DNA of 7,983 bases from CAYPLH01 sp964411505. Lineage in GTDB: Bacteria > Bacillota > Clostridia > CAYPLH01 > DUMO01. The stretch spans positions 1 to 7,983 of the forward strand of contig CAYPLH010000101.1 in assembly GCA_964411505.1 (NCBI GenBank). The letters are read 5' to 3'. Numbering within the stretch: the first letter of the stretch is position 1; each line of letters opens with the position of its first letter. The notes under the pieces are model-generated. The model had not been told where the DNA came from. It was given only the letters and a program-made list of their open reading frames with translations, and did no database searches. This document shows, one piece after another, positions 1 to 4,442 of this stretch. The position numbers were made by a program, and so were the translations under genes.

Positions 1-78
1 TTGCAGTATTGGAGATGATTCTTCATGAAAGAAAAGCTACCTCTGAATAGACACCGTTATCGGAATGATATGTTCGAT

Positions 79-102
79 AATCTCAATAAACATATTGAGA
101 TT
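79..102. promoter_or_regulatory. Perfect inverted repeat, candidate operator of the Fic gene
   Basis: The arms AATCTCAATA (79-88) and TATTGAGATT (93-102) are perfect reverse complements around a 4-base AACA spacer. The right arm contains the TTGAGA -35 hexamer of the promoter just upstream of the Fic gene, so a protein bound here would block RNA polymerase. No T-tract follows, so it is not an intrinsic terminator. The Fic protein has a DNA-binding-like N-terminal domain and is the obvious candidate ligand, but that link is inference. Confidence 0.6.
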
Positions 103-123
103 GTTCCGATTACGTGGTATACT
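95..123 (+). promoter_or_regulatory. Sigma-A-type promoter for the Fic gene
   Basis: A -35 box TTGAGA (95-100) is separated by 17 bases from a -10 box TATACT (118-123), which is preceded by TG at 115-116, making an extended -10 element. Transcription should start near 130, giving a very short leader before the ribosome binding site at 136-142 and the ATG at 149. The -35 lies inside the inverted repeat at 79-102. Confidence 0.65.
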
Positions 124-148
124 ATGTAAAAAGCCGGGAGGTGAAACG

Positions 149-1066
149 ATGCAATATATAGCCGTAAAACAAGCTACGGAGCGCTGGGGCATATCCGACC
201 GCCGTGTCCGTGTGCTTTGCGCGGAGGGGCGAATAGAGGGCGTCATTAAAAAGGGGCGTTCCTATTTAATCCCGGAGGACGCGTTAAAGCCCATTGACGG
301 ACGCAGCCTGCGCGGTAAGGAGATCCCGGAACAATACGCCGCGCTGTTCACCGCTATTGATGAGATGAAGGCGGAGCTTGACCGTCGTCGCCCTCTGACC
401 AGCGGGGAATTAAAACGCTTGCAGGATGAATTCCTTGTGGAATTTACCTACAACTCCAACGCCATTGAGGGCAACACGCTCACTCTGCAGGAAACCGCGC
501 TTGCTCTGGAGGGTGTGACGATTGATAAAAAACCGCTGAAAGACCATCTGGAAGCGGTGGGGCATCGCGATGCCTTCCTTTATGTCGTTTCCCTTGTCAG
601 CGATAAGGTTCCGATTTCGGAACGGATTATCCGTGAAATCCATTCCCTTGTCTTGATAAACAAGCCGGAAGACAAGGGTGTGTACCGTAGAATCCCAGTT
701 AAAATAATGGGCGCAAACCACGAACCGCCGCAACCTTACCTTGTTCCGGTGCAGATGGAAAGGTTGCTTGCAGACTTGTCCCCCGATAACCGTCACATCA
801 TAGAAACAGCAGCACTTTTCCACCTGGACTTTGAGGGCATTCACCCTTTTATTGATGGCAACGGGCGTACCGGGCGGCTAATTTTGAACCTGATGCTGAT
901 GCAGGCGGGCTACACGCCTATCGACATGAAGTTTGCCGACAGGAGAAAATACTATTCCTGCTTTGATAGTTATTATCGGGACAACGATGCGTCCCCGATG
1001 GTAAATATGGTGGGAGCATATGTAAAGGAAAGGCTATCGCAATATTTAAGCCTGTTACAAGATTAA
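149..1066 (+). CDS. Fic family protein with N-terminal HTH-like domain (class II, autoinhibited)
   Basis: This 305-residue protein is predicted to transfer AMP (or another nucleotide moiety) from a nucleotide to hydroxyl groups of target proteins. The core motif HPFIDGNGRTGR is complete at residues 232-243, with catalytic His232 and the anion-binding Gly/Asn/Arg loop. Upstream, SNAIEG at 103-108 matches the class II inhibitory motif (S/T)xxxE(G/N), with Glu107 expected to block the gamma-phosphate site. The segment around YRRIPVKIMGANHEPP fits the Fic flap that positions targets. Residues 1-50 resemble a small excisionase/MerR-like winged helix that could bind DNA. The start at 149 is chosen because GGGAGGTG lies 6-7 bases upstream; the frame is open back to 65, but the promoter and that ribosome site favour 149. 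It is monocistronic as far as seen, with no antitoxin gene next to it. The target protein is unknown. Confidence 0.9.
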   Translation: MQYIAVKQATERWGISDRRVRVLCAEGRIEGVIKKGRSYLIPEDALKPIDGRSLRGKEIPEQYAALFTAIDEMKAELDRRRPLTSGELKRLQDEFLVEFTYNSNAIEGNTLTLQETALALEGVTIDKKPLKDHLEAVGHRDAFLYVVSLVSDKVPISERIIREIHSLVLINKPEDKGVYRRIPVKIMGANHEPPQPYLVPVQMERLLADLSPDNRHIIETAALFHLDFEGIHPFIDGNGRTGRLILNLMLMQAGYTPIDMKFADRRKYYSCFDSYYRDNDASPMVNMVGAYVKERLSQYLSLLQD

Positions 1067-1268
1067 AATAAGGCACCCCGCACAAAATCTGAGTGAGCGG
1101 TAAACTTCTGTCCTCAAAATGCGAAGTTGTATATCTCACACTAGAAACAAGGCGCGTGGAGTAACTTTAAATGCTGAACTCAATAGAATTTTTGAAGATG
1201 ACGCAGTGTCAGAAGAGTAGAAAGCGAGTGAAGCAACAGGTCTTAATGATAATTGGAGGATACGAATA
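1067..1268 (+). other. Non-coding or decayed stretch with short open frames
   Basis: No confident gene is seen. One frame is open from ATG 1119 to TAG at 1215-1217 (33 codons before the stop, ending in an acidic tail IFEDDAVSEE) and reads like the end of a protein, but I do not recognise it and it has no clear ribosome site. Another frame runs from ATG 1171 to TAA at 1267-1269 (32 residues, basic), with GGAG nine bases upstream; its stop shares one base with the ATG at 1269. Either may be a remnant of a gene lost from this island. No T-tract terminator is visible after the Fic gene. Confidence 0.35.
1091..1139 (+). repeat. Nested imperfect inverted repeat (possible stem-loop)
   Basis: Two collinear complementary pairs are nested: GTGAG (1093-1097) with CTCAC (1135-1139), and AACTTC (1103-1108) with GAAGTT (1123-1128), with internal gaps of 5 and 6 bases and a 14-base apical loop. 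This could form an interrupted hairpin about 25 bases after the Fic stop codon. There is no run of T after it, so it is a poor intrinsic terminator. It may stabilise the transcript end, or be chance. Confidence 0.3.
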
Positions 1269-1433
1269 ATGGATAATGCTTATCAATGGGTGTCATTTTA
1301 CGAAGCGCTTGCCGACAAACTCCTCGCATACAGCGACAAGAGGAATGAACTCTTCGAGTTGATGAAAAAGGTGCGGTCAGAGCAACTGCTTATGAAGTAC
1401 CTCAACTTCGAGCGCGAGGTATCCGCATTCTGA
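1269..1433 (+). pseudogene. Truncated N-terminus of a McrB-like restriction protein
   Basis: A 54-residue frame starts at ATG 1269 behind a good GGAGG (1256-1260) and ends at TGA 1431. The segment WVSFYEALADKLLAYSDKR, with the following LFELMKKV and LMKYLNFERE, resembles the N-terminal region of McrB-type AAA+ GTPase subunits of modification-dependent restriction systems in Clostridia. Those proteins are several hundred residues long, with Walker A and B motifs further on. Here similarity stops after FERE and only VSAF precedes the stop; no GTPase motifs follow in any frame. It is best read as the 5' stub left by a deletion. A genuine small protein is possible because start and ribosome site are intact. 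The family assignment is from memory of typical sequences, not from a search. Confidence 0.5.
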
Positions 1434-1554
1434 TAATGTAAGCAGGAGTGAATTTCGCTATGCGTCAGACGATAACTTCAACGTTGATGTTTCTTTCATC
1501 GACCTAAGAAATTCAGATAGCAGCATTGCCAATTTGATAGCGAAGGTGTGTTGA
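1396..1554 (+). pseudogene. Unidentified C-terminal gene fragment without a start codon
   Basis: A frame shifted relative to the McrB-like stub is open from 1396 to TGA at 1552-1554 and contains no ATG. From about 1441 it reads like ordinary protein, with FRYASDDNFNVDVSFIDLR followed by NSDSSIANLIAKV and the stop. It has the look of a C-terminal tail joined to the McrB-like 5' end by a deletion near 1419. A possible source is the mcrC partner or another gene of the same lost locus, but I do not recognise the family and this is inference. Confidence 0.3.
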
Positions 1555-1589
1555 AAAGTAATAAAACCAGTTGAACGGAGGGATTAGCA

Positions 1590-2621
1590 ATGCCATTTAC
1601 CATCGTCCGGCAGGACATCACAAAAATGAAAGTTGACGCAATCGTCAATGCCGCCAACACCGATCTGCAAATGGGCGGTGGAGTTTGCGGAGCTATTTTC
1701 AAAGCGGCAGGAGCGGCACAGCTTCAAGCTGCCTGTTATAAACTCGCCCCAATTAAGACGGGCGAGGCAGTTATTACACCAGGCTTCAACCTCCCGGCAA
1801 AGTTCGTTATCCATGCGGCGGGTCCGGTTTATCGGCAGTGGAATAAGGAACAGAATGAGCATCACCTCCGTGCTGCCTATACGAATTCATTGAAAAGGGC
1901 CGTTGAAAACAAGTGTGAAAGCATAGCGTTTCCGCTTATTTCAAGCGGTATTTATGGCTATCCGAAAGACAAGGCCCTTCAGGTGGCAACCTTGGCTATT
2001 CAAAAATTCCTTACTAATCACGACCTTGATGTGAAACTGGCGGTGTTTGACAAGTCAGCATTCACCATCAGCCGCGAACTGCGCGGAGAAGTTGAGAGCT
2101 ACATCGACGAGCATTACATTGACGCGCATCAAATAAAACGGCGGCAGCTTCTTGATGCGGAGCGGGAAGCCCTATATGAAGCTGATGGGGGTATTAGCAA
2201 ATACAACAAACCAATTTTTGAAGAGATGATAGCTCTGTCTGTTGGTGCAGCGATCCCTCTTGATGATTTGGTGGGGAACCTTGACGAGCCTTTCTCCCAT
2301 ATGCTCCTACGTTTGATTGATATCAAGGAAATGACGGATGTGGAGGTTTATAAGCGTGCCAATCTCGACCGCAAGCTGTTCTCCAAGATACGGACAGGCA
2401 AAGGCTATATGCCAAGTAAGCGTACGGCTATTTCTCTTGCCGTGGCATTGGAATTATCTATCGATGAAACCCACGACCTTTTGAAGCGAGCGGGTTATGC
2501 ACTTTCTCACGCTGTCAAGTTCGATGTTATCATTGAGTATTTCATTACAAACGGCAAGTACAATGTTTTCGAGATAAATGAGGTGCTGTTCGAGTACGAC
2601 CAGCCGCTGTTGGGAGGGTGA
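1590..2621 (+). CDS. Macrodomain protein with HTH-like C-terminal domain
   Basis: This 343-residue protein joins an N-terminal macrodomain (about 1-155) to a helical C-terminal part. The macrodomain carries AIVNAAN (17-23), the first ligand loop MGGGVCGAI (28-36) and the second loop SSGIYGYP (118-125). This arrangement matches the MacroD/YmdB type, which hydrolyses ADP-ribose from proteins or O-acetyl-ADP-ribose. Residues 254-310 (from YKRANLDRKLFSKI to RAGYALS) look like an XRE-like helix-turn-helix, so the protein may bind DNA or a partner under control of ADP-ribose; that is inference. The ATG follows GGAGGG (1577-1582) by seven bases. Its stop codon overlaps or abuts the start of the next small gene, and a VWA gene and an ADP-ribosylglycohydrolase remnant follow, all consistent with one operon for ADP-ribose chemistry. 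No promoter is convincing in the 150 bases upstream. Confidence 0.9.
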   Translation: MPFTIVRQDITKMKVDAIVNAANTDLQMGGGVCGAIFKAAGAAQLQAACYKLAPIKTGEAVITPGFNLPAKFVIHAAGPVYRQWNKEQNEHHLRAAYTNSLKRAVENKCESIAFPLISSGIYGYPKDKALQVATLAIQKFLTNHDLDVKLAVFDKSAFTISRELRGEVESYIDEHYIDAHQIKRRQLLDAEREALYEADGGISKYNKPIFEEMIALSVGAAIPLDDLVGNLDEPFSHMLLRLIDIKEMTDVEVYKRANLDRKLFSKIRTGKGYMPSKRTAISLAVALELSIDETHDLLKRAGYALSHAVKFDVIIEYFITNGKYNVFEINEVLFEYDQPLLGG

Positions 2622-2799
2622 GTAAATGGTATATATGTAATGATCCCGTATGTGATCCAGTTTGCGATTTTTGTTGGTTTTGTGAACATAACGAGTATGG
2701 TTACCTACTTGTTGCATAAAGGGTAAAAAAGAGGAATTTAGTGATGGTTTAGGATATTGCGATGAATTTAAATGCAGTATACATGAGAAACAGCTGTAA
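2618..2799 (+). pseudogene. Frameshifted small cysteine-rich protein
   Basis: Two adjacent frames together give one coherent cysteine-rich protein of about 60 residues. The first part, open from GTG 2618, reads ICNDPVCDPVCDFCWFC then EHNEYG and hits TAA at 2717. The second part, in the frame starting at 2701, reads PTCCIKGKKEEF then SDGLGYCDEFKC and ends SIHEKQL at TAA 2797. Restoring one base near 2699-2703 joins them, so a single-base deletion is the simplest explanation. The nine cysteines, several in CxxC-like spacing, suggest a zinc-binding fold. The GTG overlaps the macrodomain stop as GTGA, although GGGAGG sits directly against it. An ATG at 2626 has ideal spacing but reads only MVYM before a stop, so a second small deletion in the TATATA run is an alternative. 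Function is unknown; position implies a partner of the macrodomain and VWA proteins. Confidence 0.55.
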
Positions 2800-2800
2800 T

Positions 2801-2817
2801 GTCGCTTTCGAAGCGAC
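2801..2817. repeat. Perfect 7-bp hairpin between small gene and VWA gene
   Basis: GTCGCTT (2801-2807) and AAGCGAC (2811-2817) are perfect complements around a TCG loop, starting two bases after the stop of the cysteine-rich frame. A C-run follows rather than a T-run, so it is not a standard terminator on the + strand. It could set differential stability within the operon transcript. The VWA ribosome site lies 45 bases downstream. Confidence 0.45.
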
Positions 2818-2876
2818 CGAAAACCCCCAGCTAAGTAGTATTCTAAGGTTAAAGTAAATCTTAGGAGGCTACGAAA

Positions 2877-3530
2877 ATGAAAAAAGGATTAACGGAATTA
2901 GTATTTATACTCGACAAAAGCGGCTCAATGAGTGGACTGGAAGCTGACACCATTGGTGGGTACAATTCAATGCTTAAAAAGCAGCAGGCAATTGAAGGCG
3001 AATGTCACATTACAACGGTGTTATTCGATAACTACTACGAACTGCTTCACGATCGTATCGATCTTAAGGCGGTCAGTGCTATTACGGAGAAGGAGTATCA
3101 AGTCGGTGGATCGACTGCACTTCTTGATGCAATCGGTAGAACAATTCACAAGATTGGTAACGCCCAGAAGCACACCGCTGATGACTATCGTGCTGAAAAG
3201 GTAATGTTTGTTATTATCACAGATGGCGAAGAAAATTCCAGTCGCGAATACTCTGCAGAAAAGGTCAAAATGCAGATTGAGCGTCAAAAGGCGACATACG
3301 GCTGGGAGTTCATCTTCCTTGGCGCAAACATTGACGCGGTTCAGACAGCCAAGCGCTTCGGCATTGCTCCGGACAGAGCGATTGATTATCTGGCCGACAG
3401 CGAAGGAACACAATTAAACTATACAGTAATGGCGCAGGCAGTAGCGACATTCCGCGAAGCGGGAACTGTTGACGAGGCTTGTTTTGAGGAAATCCGCAAG
3501 GATGTAAAACGTCGGGGAGATCGGAAATAA
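2877..3530 (+). CDS. VWA (von Willebrand factor type A) domain protein
   Basis: The 217-residue protein is a single, soluble VWA domain. The metal-ion-dependent adhesion site is complete: DKSGSMS with Asp13, Ser15 and Ser17, Thr80 in GGSTALLDA, and Asp116 in ITDGEEN. Such domains bind a divalent metal and hold protein partners. There is no signal peptide or membrane segment, so it should act in the cytoplasm. The C-terminal part (WEFIFLGANIDAVQTAKRFG) is typical of a bacterial VWA family I recall near ADP-ribosylglycohydrolase and macrodomain genes. The start is supported by TAGGAGG (2862-2868) eight bases before the ATG. The stop TAA shares its last base with the ATG of the ADP-ribosylglycohydrolase remnant, a sign of former translational coupling. 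It is the intact member between two broken genes; its role is probably scaffolding, but no substrate can be named. Confidence 0.88.
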   Translation: MKKGLTELVFILDKSGSMSGLEADTIGGYNSMLKKQQAIEGECHITTVLFDNYYELLHDRIDLKAVSAITEKEYQVGGSTALLDAIGRTIHKIGNAQKHTADDYRAEKVMFVIITDGEENSSREYSAEKVKMQIERQKATYGWEFIFLGANIDAVQTAKRFGIAPDRAIDYLADSEGTQLNYTVMAQAVATFREAGTVDEACFEEIRKDVKRRGDRK

Positions 3531-3742
3531 TGCTGGGAGCGATTATAGGAGACATCGTAGGCCTGGTCTATGAATGGCATAACATCAAAACAAAAGAATT
3601 CCCGTTGTTTGGCGACGACTGCTTTTTCACATATAATCCACTATTGACCTGTCACCGAGAACGGACAAAACGAAAATTACAGACCAGACATCAATCTGAT
3701 GCTATCGTTCTAGGTCGAGTGTATGAAATGGATGTCGGATAG
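3530..3742 (+). pseudogene. Truncated, degraded ADP-ribosylglycohydrolase
   Basis: The first 34 residues are a clear match to the start of ADP-ribosylglycohydrolase (DraG/ARH) proteins: MLGAIIGDIVG, then YEWHNIKTKEFPLF and CFFT. The family then has a metal-binding DDT motif (FTDDTxxT), but here the frame reads FTYNPLLT, so both aspartates are lost. The remaining 30 residues look unrelated, and the frame ends at 70 residues where intact enzymes have about 250-300. Another frame, 3729-3809, contains SGSFQSWL, which may be a shifted remnant of the family's later GG-F-W segment; this is weak. The intact enzyme would remove ADP-ribose from proteins or cleave related molecules using two metal ions. 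The ATG overlaps the VWA stop by one base, showing that the two were one operon. The product is almost certainly inactive. Confidence 0.75.
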
Positions 3743-4006
3743 GTTGAGTGGTTCTTTCCAGAGTTGGTTGAAATATATCCAGAAATATGATACAAAACGT
3801 TGTTTATGATGTATTAATTTTTTTAAAGTGTACGGATTCGAGTGATATTATATACTAATTAACATTAAGTAAAAGCTTAGTCTATTTTGTTTTACCTGAA
3901 AACAATAATACAGAGCATTATTATATATATAAAAGTTGCTACTAGAGAAACTAATTATTGTAAAGTACTACAAGGTCTTATACAATGCGAGTTTATAAAA
4001 CACACA
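3743..4006. other. AT-rich spacer at the end of the accessory island
   Basis: No gene is recognised here on either strand. The sequence becomes strongly AT-rich from about 3770. The first part (to about 3809) may hold frameshifted leftovers of the ADP-ribosylglycohydrolase. A perfect inverted repeat TTGTTTT (3887-3893) / AAAACAA (3899-3905) and a weaker AATAAT / ATTATT pair (3904-3922) are present, but neither is GC-rich or followed by a T-run. TTGTAA (3958-3963) and TACAAT (3981-3986), 17 bases apart, could be a second, weaker promoter for the downstream repressor gene. Confidence 0.5.
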
Positions 4007-4035
4007 TTGACAAGCCGGTCTATTCAGTATAGACT
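4007..4035 (+). promoter_or_regulatory. Candidate promoter of the blaI-blaR1-like operon
   Basis: A consensus -35 TTGACA (4007-4012) is followed 17 bases later by TAGACT (4030-4035); TATAGA at 4028-4033 with a 15-base spacer is the alternative -10. The -35 is perfect and the -10 imperfect, as expected for a regulated promoter. Transcription would begin near 4042, ahead of AAGGAG at 4065-4070. Confidence 0.6.
4018..4034. promoter_or_regulatory. Inverted repeat inside the promoter, candidate BlaI operator
   Basis: GTCTAT (4018-4023) and ATAGAC (4029-4034) are perfect complements around TCAGT and sit between the -35 and -10 boxes, overlapping the latter. A further copy of the half-site, ATAGACC (4058-4064), complements GGTCTAT (4017-4023) and lies just before the ribosome site. 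BlaI/MecI repressors bind dyads at their own promoters and commonly recognise a TACA/TGTA core, which is not present, so the site may be specific to this repressor. Binding by the adjacent BlaI homologue is inference from position. Confidence 0.55.
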
Positions 4036-4077
4036 TATAGTGTGAGGTTGATATTGCATAGACCAAGGAGATTTCCC

Positions 4078-4440
4078 ATGGAAGTATATAAACTTACTGA
4101 AAGTGAAGAAAAGTTTGCAGATATCATTTGGCAGAACGAGCCGATAGGTTCTGGTGATCTCGTGAAGCTATGTGAAAAAGGAATGAATTGGAAAAAGTCC
4201 ACAACATACACGGTACTAAAAAAGTTATGTGATAATGGCATTTTTCAAAATCAAGATGCTGTAGTTTCGCATCTAATTACAAAGTATGAATATTATGCAA
4301 AACAAAGCATACGTTTTGTTGAGGATACTTTTGGAGGATCGTTGCCCAAATTTCTAACGGCTTTTATTGGCGGAAAAAAATTGAGCAAACATCAGGCTGA
4401 AGAGTTGAAAAGATTGATTGACGATCACAGGGAGGTATAA
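4078..4440 (+). CDS. blaI: BlaI/MecI/CopY-family transcriptional repressor
   Basis: The 120-residue protein has the usual length and layout of penicillinase-type repressors. A winged helix occupies about residues 5-75, with TESEEKFADIIWQ near the start and WKKSTTYTVLKKLCDNG (from Trp38) as the recognition region. The C-terminal dimerisation part contains VEDTFGGSLPKFLTAF and LSKHQAEELKRLI, both characteristic of the family. It should hold its operon silent as a dimer and be inactivated, usually by cleavage, when the sensor protease next to it is triggered. ATG 4078 is chosen because AAGGAG (4065-4070) lies seven bases upstream; a GTG at 4042 in the same frame lacks such a site. The stop is two bases from the blaR1-like ATG, whose ribosome site GGAGG (4431-4435) is inside this gene, so the pair is translated together. 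The true signal is not known, so the symbol indicates family only. Confidence 0.88.
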   Translation: MEVYKLTESEEKFADIIWQNEPIGSGDLVKLCEKGMNWKKSTTYTVLKKLCDNGIFQNQDAVVSHLITKYEYYAKQSIRFVEDTFGGSLPKFLTAFIGGKKLSKHQAEELKRLIDDHREV

Positions 4441-4442
4441 TA

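Noticed and set aside
3..50. Open frame entering from the left edge and ending at TAG 48-50, possibly the tail of an upstream gene
   Set aside because: Only 15 codons, no recognisable family residues, and two other frames are equally short; cannot be supported.
410..844. 144-codon open frame on the minus strand inside the Fic gene
   Set aside because: It is antisense to a gene with complete Fic motifs, has no ribosome site and reads as non-protein-like sequence.
2626..2640. ATG 2626 with ideal ribosome-site spacing as start of the Cys-rich gene
   Set aside because: Its frame reads only four codons before TAA, so it can serve only if a second small deletion in the TATATA run is assumed; kept as an alternative in the gene entry.
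2801..2817. Hairpin as a rho-independent terminator
   Set aside because: The stem is followed by a mixed A/C stretch, not a T-run, and the next gene has its own ribosome site in the same apparent operon.
3021..3413. 130-codon open frame on the minus strand inside the VWA gene
   Set aside because: Antisense to a convincing VWA domain with complete MIDAS; no start signals or recognisable features.
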